Source: Polyangiaceae bacterium (GTDB lineage: Bacteria > Myxococcota_A > Polyangia > Polyangiales > Polyangiaceae). Taken from it: 64,000 nucleotides of DNA. Each line of letters starts with the position of its first letter. The first letter of the stretch is position 1. The stretch lies in contig JAICUB010000003.1 of NCBI GenBank assembly GCA_025936045.1, positions 62,001 through 126,000 on the forward strand. Direction: 5' to 3'. The position numbers and the translations under genes were made by a program. The notes under the pieces were generated by a model, which had not been told where the DNA came from, made no database searches, and was given only the letters and a program-made list of their open reading frames with translations. Below are positions 1-8,873 of this stretch, one piece after another.

Positions 1-540
1 TTTCGGCGTGCCGAGCGTCGGTGTGTCGGTGATGCCGGCCGGACATGTCCATCCTGTCGAGCCCGTCCCGGCGCCGCCGCCAGCGGCCATCCCCGCCGTA
101 CCGGCGCCTGCACCGCCACCCGCGCTGCCGCCCATGCCGCCCATCGGCGCGCCGCCACCTCCACCGACACCCGATCCACCCGTGGCCCCTCCAGCCGTGC
201 CTCCGGCACCGCCCGCGGCCCCCGCTCCACCGCTGCCGCCGCTCGCGGTCGCTCCGCTCGTGCCACCGCCGCCGGTTCCGCCGTTGCCTCCGGCGCTGAC
301 GGTTCCGCCGCTGCCCGCGTTCGCCTTCATCCCGGCCGTTCCAGCCGTCGAGCCTCCGGTACCGGTTCCGCCCTGGCCCGCCGACGTCGAGCCGCCCGTC
401 GTCGCGCCACTTCCACTGCTGCCGCCGTTGCCCGAGCCGCCGTCACCGGGTGAGTTCGACGATCCGCAAGCAGACGCCGTGAGCAGAGCTCCCGTGAGCA
501 CGAAAGCGAGTGAAAGAAACCGCTGACCTTCGAAGCGCAT
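1..540 (-). CDS. Gly-rich lipoprotein, N-terminal part (runs off window)
   Basis: The reading frame opens at ATG 540-538 and continues past the left edge, so only the N-terminal 180 residues are visible. It begins with a basic n-region, a hydrophobic stretch and the lipobox TASAC (Cys about residue 25), which indicates Sec export and lipid anchoring. After the Cys comes a long low-complexity Gly/Ser/Thr/Ala linker, a common tether in myxobacterial surface enzymes. The globular domain lies outside the window, so the function is unknown. The proline-rich frame on the opposite strand is only its antisense image. The start is the only ATG next to a signal peptide; no strong ribosome site precedes it. 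Confidence 0.75.
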   Translation of the reverse strand, partial: MRFEGQRFLSLAFVLTGALLTASACGSSNSPGDGGSGNGGSSGSGATTGGSTSAGQGGTGTGGSTAGTAGMKANAGSGGTVSAGGNGGTGGGGTSGATASGGSGGAGAAGGAGGTAGGATGGSGVGGGGGAPMGGMGGSAGGGAGAGTAGMAAGGGAGTGSTGWTCPAGITDTPTLGTPK

Positions 541-636
541 AACCCGAGGAGTACACCATCGAACCGCTCGCGAGGCACGCCGCGCGCGAAAGTTCGCAGG
601 ATTTTACCGACCCTCCTTGGCTCGGTCCAAGCGGTA

Positions 637-2493
637 TCACCGTGTCGCGCAATATTTCCGCCACACGGTCCGGTACACGCTCTCGAGGTTGCGAGCGAAG
701 CGCGGCACGTCGCCGAGCGGCGATTGTTCGAGACGAGCGCGGAGTCCGCGGCGGAGCTCGGCTAGCCGCTCGAGATCGCGTGCGAGCGAGGCGGCCGTCT
801 CGACGAACTCGTCTTCAGTGTGCGCCACGAGCTCCGGAAGTCCCAGATTTCCAGCCATGCACGCGCCCGCACGCTGGAGCGCGCGCGGACCGCTCAGCGT
901 GACGACCGGCACGCCCATCCACGCCGCATCGAGCGTCGTCGTCGCGCCGTTGTACGGAAAGCTGTCGAGACCGAGGTCGATCCGCTGGTAGCGCTCGAGG
1001 TACTCGCGGCGCGAGGTTCTTCCGACGAACTCGAGGCGCTCACTCTGCACGCCCTCGCGAGCGAAGAGCGCGCGGAGTCGTTCGCGCACGTGGGCTTCGC
1101 CCGAGAGCAGCAGGCGTGAGCGCGGCACCTCGCGGAGCACGCGCGCCCACAGCCGAAATACGCCGTCGTGGAGCTTGCGGAACGCATTGAGACAACCGAA
1201 CGTGACGAAGCCTGAAGCGAGCGCGGGCAACGCCGTCAGCGCGGGCTCGGTCGCCAACGCTGAGTAGCACCACAGCGTCTCGGGCAAATGAATGGACGCC
1301 TCCGAGTACACGCCGAGATCGACATCCGGCGGATCGACGAAAGGGTCCGTGAGGCGATAGTCGATCGCGGTGAGGCCCGTCGTCCCCGGATAGCCGAGCC
1401 AACTCAACTGAACGGGCGCGGGGCGACGAGCAAAAAGGCCAAGCCGGCCGCCGGGGCTATGCAGCGCAAGATCCACGAGGATATCGATGCCGTCCTCGCG
1501 GACGATCTCGGCCGCTCGAACGTCGTCGATGCGTCGAATGTCCGAGTAGCGATCGCCCGCGAAAGAGCGATACCACTCCGTCACGCCATCCGGACGATCG
1601 ACCGAGGAATAGAGGAACGTCGCGTACATGGATTGATCGTGCTGCTCGAACAGCGGCACCAAAAACTGCTGCAGCGCGTGCGCGTGAAAATCCGGCGAGA
1701 CGTACCCGATTCGCAAGCGTCGCTCGGGCTGCTTGTCGTTCGGAGCCGGCCGAACCTGCTCTCGGAGCGGCTCGGCGTGTCGCTCGGCCCACGCGCGCGC
1801 TTCCCTCGAGATCGCGCCGTCATCGTGTTCCGGGCTCGCAAGCATCGCCACGATGAGACTGCTGTGAACGGCCTCGTCCGCAGGGTTCAGCTCGACGGCA
1901 CGGCGGTAGCTCGCGATCGCCGCCGCTTTCTCGCCGCTGCTGTCGAGCACGTCCGCGAGTTGCCGGTGCGCGGACGCGCTCTCCGGTGCGAGCTCGAGCG
2001 CGCGCTTTGCATGAAACAACGCGTCCTCGGGACGATTGAGCTGACGCAAGAGCCAAGATAGCGCCACGCGGAGCCGCGGCCCCTCGGCGCCACGCGCCAC
2101 CGCGTCTTCGAGCAGCGAAAGCGCTTGCGGGTACACGCCCGCTTCGGCCAGCGTCACCGCGAGGTTCAGACGAGCGTCCGGGAAATCGGGCAGAAACTCG
2201 AGAATGCGCCCGAAGGCTTCGGCCGCGACGTCCAAGCGACCGAGCGCCCGGTACGTTTCTCCCAAGTTCGTGAGGTACGTCGGGTTCGCCTCGACGGCGA
2301 CGGCGCGTTCGAAGTAGCGGCACGCCTCTTCGAGCCGGCCCCGCTCGTGAAGGAGCAGGCCGAGCGCAGAGAGCGCCCGATGATGGTGCGCGTTACGCGA
2401 GATGAGCTTGCGATAGATCGACTCCGCTTCTCCGCCGCGTCCGATCTCGTGGAGCCGGAGGGCGCGTTCGAGCGGATCCTGCCCGGCTGTCAG
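637..2493 (-). CDS. TPR-containing GT41 (SPINDLY/OGT-like) glycosyltransferase
   Basis: The N-terminal part (to about residue 240) holds several TPR units; the rest is a glycosyltransferase 41 domain, with IGYVSPDFHAH near residue 262 and SFPYNGATTTLDAAWMGVPV further on. The family transfers a sugar (GlcNAc, or fucose in SPINDLY) to Ser/Thr of proteins; the acceptor here is unknown. No ATG, GTG or TTG in this frame precedes the TPR region; the first such codon is an internal TTG at 2265 that would cut a TPR. The likely start is CTG 2493-2491, six bases after GGAG, overlapping the upstream stop as CTGA. That gives 618 residues and a normal TPR start. It is probably translationally coupled to the GH43-like gene. 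A broken C-terminal copy lies at 8146-8662. Confidence 0.85.
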   Translation of the reverse strand: MTAGQDPLERALRLHEIGRGGEAESIYRKLISRNAHHHRALSALGLLLHERGRLEEACRYFERAVAVEANPTYLTNLGETYRALGRLDVAAEAFGRILEFLPDFPDARLNLAVTLAEAGVYPQALSLLEDAVARGAEGPRLRVALSWLLRQLNRPEDALFHAKRALELAPESASAHRQLADVLDSSGEKAAAIASYRRAVELNPADEAVHSSLIVAMLASPEHDDGAISREARAWAERHAEPLREQVRPAPNDKQPERRLRIGYVSPDFHAHALQQFLVPLFEQHDQSMYATFLYSSVDRPDGVTEWYRSFAGDRYSDIRRIDDVRAAEIVREDGIDILVDLALHSPGGRLGLFARRPAPVQLSWLGYPGTTGLTAIDYRLTDPFVDPPDVDLGVYSEASIHLPETLWCYSALATEPALTALPALASGFVTFGCLNAFRKLHDGVFRLWARVLREVPRSRLLLSGEAHVRERLRALFAREGVQSERLEFVGRTSRREYLERYQRIDLGLDSFPYNGATTTLDAAWMGVPVVTLSGPRALQRAGACMAGNLGLPELVAHTEDEFVETAASLARDLERLAELRRGLRARLEQSPLGDVPRFARNLESVYRTVWRKYCATR

Positions 2494-3956
2494 GGCGGGC
2501 TCCAGGTCCCCGCGCCTACGTCGAGCTTCCAGCCGTCGAGGTACTGAGGAAGCCCGATAGCGGTTCCGGTAAATACGAGCGGCTGAAAAACGTAGGTCGC
2601 GAGGTAGTTATGAACGCCGGGAGCGGTCGTGTCTTGATTGCCGTCCCAATGGTCACCCCAATACACATAGGTGGTCCCAGTCGTACCGGCGACGGGGATG
2701 ACCCACGTGCTCTGAGACAGCCATGTGCGCTGATCAGAAGTTTGGTCGGTCGGATCCACCACGGGCGCGAGATAGCCCTGATACGTCCACGGTCCGGTCA
2801 TCGCCGGCGCCGTCGAGTAGAAGTTGTTGTTGGCGCGCCAGCCCGTTTTGTACGAACCAATCCAATAGTACGTATTGCCCGCCTTGAAGACAGTGGGCGA
2901 CTCCGAGCCGCCAGAATCGCCGTTCACGGCCGAATAGCTTTTGTCACTCACCCAACTATGGCAGTCAGCCGCGAGCGTATAAACGTGTCCGCTCTCCGTG
3001 ACGACGTACGCGTTGTCCCCGTCGGAGAGGGCGCTCATGTCGCTGTGCTCGGCTTTCGCGCCTGCGGAGCTGAGCAGGAGTCCCATATAGGTGTAGTCGC
3101 CGTTCACGGTGGGCGACGTTGCGTAAACGACTTCTCGATCCGTCGAGTAGTCTTCGGACGCCGCGTGCGCGAAGAGCACGAACTCGCCCGTGCTCGGACA
3201 TTTGACGATGTGAGGCCGCTCGCCCTTCCGATTGGGACCGAGCTCGCTCTTGGCCGGCTGTTGAGGCAAGATCATCTTCTCCCATTTCCAGGTCGCGAGA
3301 TCCTTCGACGAGTACATGGAGAAGCCGTTGAAGTCGTTGCTCGTCGTGGTGCTCAAGAAGTACTCGCCATGGAGGTAGTACGTGTCACCCTCCTTGATGG
3401 TGCCGCCACCGTGCGCATTGACGCGGTCCCCCTTGTCGTCGAGGAAGTTGATGCCGGTGGCGAGCGGGCCGGAGAACGTAGCGATGGGGCCCGACGCCGA
3501 TTGCCCCGCCGTACCGCCGCTCGTGCTGCCGCCCGTTCCGCCGATCCCGCCCGTAGCGCGCCCGCCGGCCGCCGAGCTCCCGCCACGTCCGGCTGCCGCT
3601 TTACCGCCGCTTCCCGCCGAGCCCGCGCGCATTCCACCGCTGCCTGCAAGCGCACCGCCGGCGCTCATCGCTTGCCCCGCAGCACTGCCGCCCACGGACA
3701 CGCTACTGCCCCCCAGGCCGTCGCCGGATCCGCCCGTTGACGAGCTCGAGCCGCCTCTCCCCGCCACGCCCGATCCCTCGCCCGCCCGCCCCGATGCGCC
3801 ATTGCCGCCGGTTCCGGATCCACCGGTGGCGAGCACGCCACCCGCGCCGTTGCCGCCGTGAGCGTCACCAGGCGGAGTCGAATGATCGCTCGGTCCCGAA
3901 CAGGCGAAAGCCGACAGCGCTCCGAGCCCGAGACCGATCAACGTGCGTGCGCGCAT
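2490..3956 (-). CDS. Secreted GH43-like five-bladed propeller glycosidase, lipoprotein
   Basis: The start is ATG 3956, giving a 488-residue lipoprotein: a signal peptide ending in a Cys after SAFA, then a Gly/Ser/Ala linker of roughly 130 residues, then a catalytic-type domain. That domain shows repeats typical of family-43 beta-propellers, including HGGGTIKEGDTYYLHGEYF, a SSKDLATWKWEK blade, ERPHIVKCPSTGEFVLFAH, and HSDMSALSDGDNAYVVTES. These resemble exo-galactanase/arabinanase-type GH43 members. It probably trims plant or microbial polysaccharide at the cell surface; the substrate cannot be read from sequence. An upstream in-frame ATG (4121) would add a non-signal extension and is rejected. 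It lies just upstream of, and overlaps by four bases, the GT41 gene. Confidence 0.8.
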   Translation of the reverse strand: MRARTLIGLGLGALSAFACSGPSDHSTPPGDAHGGNGAGGVLATGGSGTGGNGASGRAGEGSGVAGRGGSSSSTGGSGDGLGGSSVSVGGSAAGQAMSAGGALAGSGGMRAGSAGSGGKAAAGRGGSSAAGGRATGGIGGTGGSTSGGTAGQSASGPIATFSGPLATGINFLDDKGDRVNAHGGGTIKEGDTYYLHGEYFLSTTTSNDFNGFSMYSSKDLATWKWEKMILPQQPAKSELGPNRKGERPHIVKCPSTGEFVLFAHAASEDYSTDREVVYATSPTVNGDYTYMGLLLSSAGAKAEHSDMSALSDGDNAYVVTESGHVYTLAADCHSWVSDKSYSAVNGDSGGSESPTVFKAGNTYYWIGSYKTGWRANNNFYSTAPAMTGPWTYQGYLAPVVDPTDQTSDQRTWLSQSTWVIPVAGTTGTTYVYWGDHWDGNQDTTAPGVHNYLATYVFQPLVFTGTAIGLPQYLDGWKLDVGAGTWSPP

Positions 3957-4097
3957 AGGAACCTGTGACCTTTGTACCCGATTTGGGATCAATTCCCGCG
4001 GCGGCGGAGCAACTCTCTGGAATTGCATGATTTCGTTCGCGGCGACGCGGGCGTCGTGCGCGAGCAGGACCGCTCTTGCCCTCCACGTTCGCGGAGT

Positions 4098-4727
4098 ATG
4101 CTCTCGCCTAACAACATGCATCGTAGCTTCAAGGGAGCGGTGGGTCGATCAGCGCTGCCGCTTCTCATCGCGGCTGTTTCTTTGCAGTGCAGCGGGTCTT
4201 CGCGCGAGTTCCACAAGCCGGTCGAAAGGACCGGGGGCGCAGGGGGCATCGCTGCGGGTGCCGGAACGGCCGGGAGCAGCTTCGCCCGCTCGCCTAGCGG
4301 TGGCTCGGGCGCTAGGCTCGGGGTGGTGCCGGCGGGACGGCTGCGAATCCCGGCGCGGGCGGCACTTCAGCGCGGGGCGGCACTTCGGACGCGGGCGGCA
4401 CGAGCGGTACCAGCGGGGACGCGGGTCAATCAGCCGGTGGTAGCAGCGCGGACGGAGGAAAAGGCGGGAGCGGGGGGAAGGGCGGCACCTCGGCCGCAAT
4501 ACGGCGGCCTCTTCGTCAATAACCCTCCCGCGACGGGCCCGAAGCTCTTGAAGAACGTCACTTTCGAAGACGGGAACAGACCGAACGATGCGGTGTGTAC
4601 GGGAGCGATCACCGGCACGGGCGTCTACGCGCCCGACGCGAAGGTCGACGCCAACTGCGGCATCACGACGTGCTCGACGCCGAGCGCGTCGTGCGGCTCG
4701 ACGCTCATGTGGACGAACCCGGGTTGA
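4098..4727 (+). pseudogene. Frameshifted Gly-rich lipoprotein remnant
   Basis: A lipoprotein start is clear (ATG 4098 or 4116, signal segment ending LIAAVSLQCSG), followed by a Gly-rich linker. Near 4320 the frame changes: the Gly/Thr-rich linker continues in the next frame to about 4490, while the original frame becomes Arg/Ala-rich and then recovers a normal-looking domain (GLFVNNPPATGPKLLKNV onward) after 4500. That domain stops abruptly at 4727, just before the next gene, so the 3' end may also be lost. Two compensating frameshifts in a repeat-rich linker are the simplest explanation; sequencing error is possible. No enzymatic family is recognised. Confidence 0.6.
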
Positions 4728-4732
4728 CTTCG

Positions 4733-5440
4733 ATGAGCTTCGATCGGTTCGCAAGCGCTGCGCTCGTCGTTGCGCACCCTGACGACGAGGCACTCTGGTT
4801 CAGCTCGGTCGTCGGCAGAGTCAAGCGCGTCATCATCGCGTACGAGGCTTGCGACGCATTGCCGGGATTGGGGCAGGCGCGTCACGCGGCGAGTGAAGCA
4901 TATCCGCTTGCCTCGGCGCTCTTTCTGAGGCGTCCGGAGCCGTGCTCACTGTGGCACGTAGATTGGGCGAATCCACAGTCAACGGACTACGGCATGGCGC
5001 TGAATCAGCCCGAGGCAGAGGCTCGCTATCGAGACGCGTATGCGGGGTTGGTTGACGAGCTCGGCAGCCTTCTCGGCGGGATCTCCGATGTGTTTACGCA
5101 CAATCCTTGGGGCGAATACGGTCATCCCGACCACGTGCAGGTGTCCCGTGTCGTCACCACGCTCGGAAAACGGCTGGGCTTTCGAACGCATTTCTCGAAT
5201 TACGTCGCGCCGCGGTCGATGCGCTTCGCGTCGAATTTCATCCTCGAGCTGAAGAAGAGCGTGGCGCTGGAGTCAGATCACACGCTCGCTGACCGTCTGA
5301 AGGGCGTTTACGTCGAGCACGGCTGTTGGACCTGGCACGCCGACTATACGCCACCGGAAACGGAGGCGTTTCTCGTCCACGCGGAGCATGCACCAACGGA
5401 AGCGGACTCCGTGCCGCTCAACTGTTTGATGACAACCTGA
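4733..5440 (+). CDS. PIG-L/LmbE-family deacetylase
   Basis: This 235-residue protein has the PIG-L signature AHPDDE (residues 14-19: zinc His and Asp and the general-base Asp) and the later zinc-binding HPDH (131-134). Members hydrolyse N-acetyl groups from GlcNAc-type sugars in glycolipids, thiols or natural products. No signal peptide is seen, so it acts in the cytoplasm. The start is ATG 4733; an in-frame TTG at 4724 is possible and no good ribosome site is visible. It begins six bases after the broken lipoprotein stop and converges on the methyltransferase, which suggests a glycan or glycolipid modification pair, though the substrate is unknown. Confidence 0.8.
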   Translation: MSFDRFASAALVVAHPDDEALWFSSVVGRVKRVIIAYEACDALPGLGQARHAASEAYPLASALFLRRPEPCSLWHVDWANPQSTDYGMALNQPEAEARYRDAYAGLVDELGSLLGGISDVFTHNPWGEYGHPDHVQVSRVVTTLGKRLGFRTHFSNYVAPRSMRFASNFILELKKSVALESDHTLADRLKGVYVEHGCWTWHADYTPPETEAFLVHAEHAPTEADSVPLNCLMTT

Positions 5441-5466
5441 AAAGCCGGCGAGGGCCCGTCAATCCC

Positions 5467-6339
5467 TCAGGCAGAAGACTTTCTGCCGACTGCGATCATG
5501 TCGTTGCCCCAGCGATTGATCGGGATCCAACGCGACGCCGCCGAAAGCGCTTGGTGCAAGGCTCGCTCCCCATTGTACGGAAGGCGTCTCAGTGGACCTT
5601 CGAACTCGACGAAGCCGTGGCCCTGGGCTTTCAGAAATTCGAAGCCGGCGGCTTCGAGCAAGGAACGAAAACGCTCAGGACTGTAGCGGTGCAGGCCGAC
5701 ACCCCGCGACGGTGCCGGCCTCCGCAGACCGAGCTCGATGAGTTTGGCGCGAGCTTTGGTCGCGAGGCCCCAATAGTTCGCGAGACGAACCCGCGTAGGG
5801 CCTGAAAGGACAAGAATGCCGCCAGGCGCGAGAAGCTCGTGAAATCGGCGCAGCAGCTCCGCCTCGTCCACCTGATATTCGATGAAACCTAGCGCCGTGA
5901 TGCCGTCGAACGAAGCAGGCGCAAGCTCGGCCGTCTCGACTTCGCCGAGCGTGAGCGCGTAGTGGCGTTCATCGACCGTCGCATCGCGAAAGCGGCTGCG
6001 CGCCAGCTCGAGCATGGGTTCCGCGATGTCGATCCCGTGCAGGAAGAAACCGCGCTCTGCAAGATCGAGCGCGACCAGCCCCGCGCCGCAGCCAGCGTCA
6101 AGGACGCGGCCGCCGGGACGCACGAAGGAAGAGACCAGCTCGACCGCGAGCCTCCGCCTGTTCGCTAGCACGAGGTCGTTCACCCGTTGGGGCCGCGAAT
6201 AGAGGCTCTCCCATTCACGCGCACTCGCGCTGAAGTACGCCTCGACTCGCTCGATTTGCGCTCGCCTCGCAAACGGTCGTGGAGAATTTTCTGGAAACGC
6301 CGCTCCTCGATCACGGCTTCGTGTAGACAGGCCCATCAT
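5467..6339 (-). CDS. Class I SAM-dependent methyltransferase
   Basis: The 290-residue protein has a Rossmann methyltransferase core: motif I VLDAGCGAG near residue 80, an acidic residue ending strand 2 (LHGIDIAEP), FDGITALGFIEYQ as motif IV, and a post-motif segment LLAPGGILVLSGPTR. The family resembles small-molecule or lipid methylases of the UbiE/Methyltransf_11 type. No membrane or signal segment is present. It converges with the PIG-L deacetylase 27 bases away. The substrate is unknown; a sugar, lipid or natural-product acceptor is plausible from the neighbours. Two adjacent ATG codons mark the start at 6339. Confidence 0.8.
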   Translation of the reverse strand: MMGLSTRSRDRGAAFPENSPRPFARRAQIERVEAYFSASAREWESLYSRPQRVNDLVLANRRRLAVELVSSFVRPGGRVLDAGCGAGLVALDLAERGFFLHGIDIAEPMLELARSRFRDATVDERHYALTLGEVETAELAPASFDGITALGFIEYQVDEAELLRRFHELLAPGGILVLSGPTRVRLANYWGLATKARAKLIELGLRRPAPSRGVGLHRYSPERFRSLLEAAGFEFLKAQGHGFVEFEGPLRRLPYNGERALHQALSAASRWIPINRWGNDMIAVGRKSSA

Positions 6340-6427
6340 CCAAGCTCGTCGTCGAGTGTGACCGGCGGGTTCCGGGCCGTCAATGTGAGCGCCTTGTGCC
6401 AGCGCCCGCCCCGCGCGCTCGAGCGCG

Positions 6428-8026
6428 CTACGGCACCCAAACTTCGCGCGGGAGCAGCTGCTGCATCGCCCTGAAGTGCGCTTCCGCGACGGGTAACTCG
6501 AGCGACGCGAGCGGATTCCGATCGTCGGTGATGACGGGGCCGCTCGGCACTTGCTTCAGCACTTCCCAACTCTGGAACGAACGCTGGACCTCTTCGCAGG
6601 TTCGATTTTCGAAGGTCGCGTTCGAAGGGATCTCGAAGTCGATCGCCTCGTCCGCCGCGAAGAAGGCGAGATTCCCCGGCTCGTCGGCGTTTTCGGCAAG
6701 GGCGCTGTCCCAAAACACGCGCACGACCGGAAACACCGCTCGGAGCGTACGCAGCACGGCGTAGCTCGCGTCCACGTGAGGCCCTGCGCGAAACCCCGCG
6801 AAGTTCAACGCCAAGAGCCCGTGCGCGTTCAACGTTGCGTGAATCCGGCGTACCAGCTCGAGCGACAAGAGATGCTCCGGCGTCGTCCCACCCGTAAAGG
6901 TGTCGTGAATGATCAAATCGTATTTTTTCGGCGTACGTTGGAGCAGCGTTCTAGCGTCCTCGACATAGACGGCTCCGTTCGGCTCGAACCCGAAATACCG
7001 CTCGGCAAGACGAACGACCGCCGGATCGATCTCGACGACATCGACACGGATACTCTCCCGCTCCAGCACTCTTGCGACCGAGCCGATGCCGAGCCCCACT
7101 TGCAGCATATCTCGTGCATGGGGACGTGCAAAGCGGACCGCTTCGAGCAGATGCAGAAATGAAAAAGCGGCAGACTGATCGTGCGTGAATTGCGCGCCGA
7201 TTACGGAATGATCGGCCCGTAGCAGGCGAACGCCCCGCTTCGCGTCGTCAACGACCTCCGTCAACCCGTAGAGACTTTGGACGCTCTCGAGAACGCGCAC
7301 GCTCGGCGGCAGTGTCCGGTCAGGAGCACACCACGCCACAAAGGGCGGCACGAGCAATGCGCCCCAGAGCCGCACTGTGCCTGACGTTCCGACCAACGTT
7401 ACGCCGAGCAACGTCAGCACCGTAGCCGTCGTCGTGATGATCTCGTTCGTCCCGAAGCGTGGCACCAGCACGAAGCCGATCGCCAGCGTGCCGAGCAAGC
7501 TACCCACCGTGGACACTGCGTAAGCAGCCCCAGCACCTCGACCCGTTGCCGTGACGTCGCGAACCATGAGGCGAACCGCGATGGGACTCGTCGCGCCGAG
7601 GGCACAAAGCGCGGGGGCGAAGAGCAGCACGGCCGCTGCCAGCGGCCCCAAGCGCGGTCCCCAATCGCTCAACGCGGAGAGTGTGAAGCGCGCGTACCCG
7701 CGTTCGAGCCCGAGCAACATGCCCGCCGTCGTCACGGCAATGCCCATCACGCGAAGCGTCGGCCTCCGATCGATGAATCGCCCCCCGGCATAGTAGCCGG
7801 TCGCGAGCGATCCCAGCGTTACGGCTAGCAGCGCGGACCACACGAAGAGATTCACCCCGAACACAAGCGCGATCACGCGTGTACCCACGATTTCGATCGC
7901 CATGACCGCAGCGCCGGTAACGAATACGGTGCCGAGCAACGCGAGGCGGGATCGCGGCGTTGCGATCGCTATGGGCGTTTCAGCCGGGGTGGTCACGCTC
8001 GCAGCCTCGCACGATTGAGGCGGCAC
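6428..8026 (-). CDS. Fused MFS-like membrane / spermidine-synthase-like protein
   Basis: The N-terminal ~230 residues form multiple hydrophobic helices (for example LALLGTVFVTGAAVMAIEIV and ALLAVTLGSLATGYYAGG); the C-terminal part is a spermidine-synthase-type Rossmann domain with MLQVGLGIGSVARVLE, VDVVEIDPAVVRLA and DLIIHDTFTGG. This fusion family is common in Myxococcota and related bacteria; it is annotated as fused MFS/spermidine synthase, but its substrate is not established. The start used is GTG 8026. The first 390 bases of the coding sequence are duplicated almost exactly at 9529-9921. It is intact, unlike that copy. Confidence 0.8.
   Translation of the reverse strand: MPPQSCEAASVTTPAETPIAIATPRSRLALLGTVFVTGAAVMAIEIVGTRVIALVFGVNLFVWSALLAVTLGSLATGYYAGGRFIDRRPTLRVMGIAVTTAGMLLGLERGYARFTLSALSDWGPRLGPLAAAVLLFAPALCALGATSPIAVRLMVRDVTATGRGAGAAYAVSTVGSLLGTLAIGFVLVPRFGTNEIITTTATVLTLLGVTLVGTSGTVRLWGALLVPPFVAWCAPDRTLPPSVRVLESVQSLYGLTEVVDDAKRGVRLLRADHSVIGAQFTHDQSAAFSFLHLLEAVRFARPHARDMLQVGLGIGSVARVLERESIRVDVVEIDPAVVRLAERYFGFEPNGAVYVEDARTLLQRTPKKYDLIIHDTFTGGTTPEHLLSLELVRRIHATLNAHGLLALNFAGFRAGPHVDASYAVLRTLRAVFPVVRVFWDSALAENADEPGNLAFFAADEAIDFEIPSNATFENRTCEEVQRSFQSWEVLKQVPSGPVITDDRNPLASLELPVAEAHFRAMQQLLPREVWVP
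7622..8014 (-). repeat. Direct duplication, copy A (5' part of MFS/spermidine synthase gene)
   Basis: These 393 bases recur in the same orientation at 9529-9921 with only scattered substitutions and no indels (constant offset 1,907). The outer limits are sharp: sequences diverge immediately beyond position 8014/9921 and 7622/9529. The segment covers codons from near the start through the fourth or so membrane helix. No target-site duplication or transposase accompanies it, so it looks like a recombination or gene-duplication scar. Confidence 0.9.
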
Positions 8027-8145
8027 TGCACCGCAGGGTCATTCGATTCGGGCTCGAACGAGGGCTGGGTCGCCGATACCGACCCAGGTTTTCGGGTCAA
8101 CGGTGGCGGCGCAGCGAACGGAGTGACCGTCTTCTGAGTGGCCGT

Positions 8146-8662
8146 GCAGTAGTGCCGCCACGCCGTCCGGTAGACCGCCTCGAGATTGCGGACGAAGCGA
8201 GCCTCATCTCCCAAAGGCGATCCTTGGAGACGAGACCGGAGTCCACTGCGCAGCTCGCTCAAGCGGCCAAGGTCGGCCGCTAGCGTGCCTGCCATTTGGA
8301 CGAACTCGTCCTCGTTCGACGCCACGAGCTCGGAAAGACCGAGATTCGAGGCTACGCAGACGCCGGCCCGCTGCAGCGCCCGAGGTCCGGTCAGAGTGAC
8401 CACGGGCACGCCCATCCATGCGGCGTCCAGCGTCGTCGTGGCGCCGCCGTAAGGAAAACTATCGAGACCAACGTCGATCTGCCGGTAACGCTCGAGATAC
8501 GACCGGCGCGAGGTTCGCTCTGCGAAGTCCAAACGGTCGGCGTGAACTCCCTCTCGAGCGAACAACTGCCGCAGCCGATCGCGTGCGTATTCTTCTCCGG
8601 TGAGCACCATTCGACCCGGGCACTTCCCGCAAGACACGCGCCCAAAGCCGGAAGACGCCGTC
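8146..8662 (-). pseudogene. Fragment of a GT41 (SPINDLY/OGT-like) glycosyltransferase
   Basis: The translation matches the C-terminal third of the GT41 protein at 637-2493: DGVFRLWARVLREVP in one frame (8662 to about 8612), then the next frame from about 8607 with YLERYRQIDVGLDSFPYGG and AAWMGVPVVTL through to YRTAWRHYC (8146). The frame change plus loss of all TPR and most of the catalytic domain make it non-functional. The open frame continues to 7993, overlapping the start of the MFS/spermidine synthase gene with unrelated sequence. It is best read as a decayed paralogue left by a duplication. Confidence 0.8.
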
Positions 8663-8873
8663 GGATCTTCTCCGTACCAACCCAATCGCCGCGGGCGCTC
8701 GCCGTGGGACCAGCGAGCGAGCCTTTCGGGAAGGTCAGAAACTGCATTGCTAGCTCTTTCCGCGCTCGCGCGCATCAGGGTTACACGCGGCGAGCGTTGG
8801 CGGCTAGCCTGAGGTCGAGCACCGTGGGGCCGGCGTTCGAAACGAGCCATTCGACGCTCGCCGGAAAGTATTG

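Noticed and set aside
8-526. Proline/alanine-rich 172-aa plus-strand frame
   Set aside because: It is the antisense of the Gly-rich lipoprotein linker at 1-540; no ribosome site and extreme composition.
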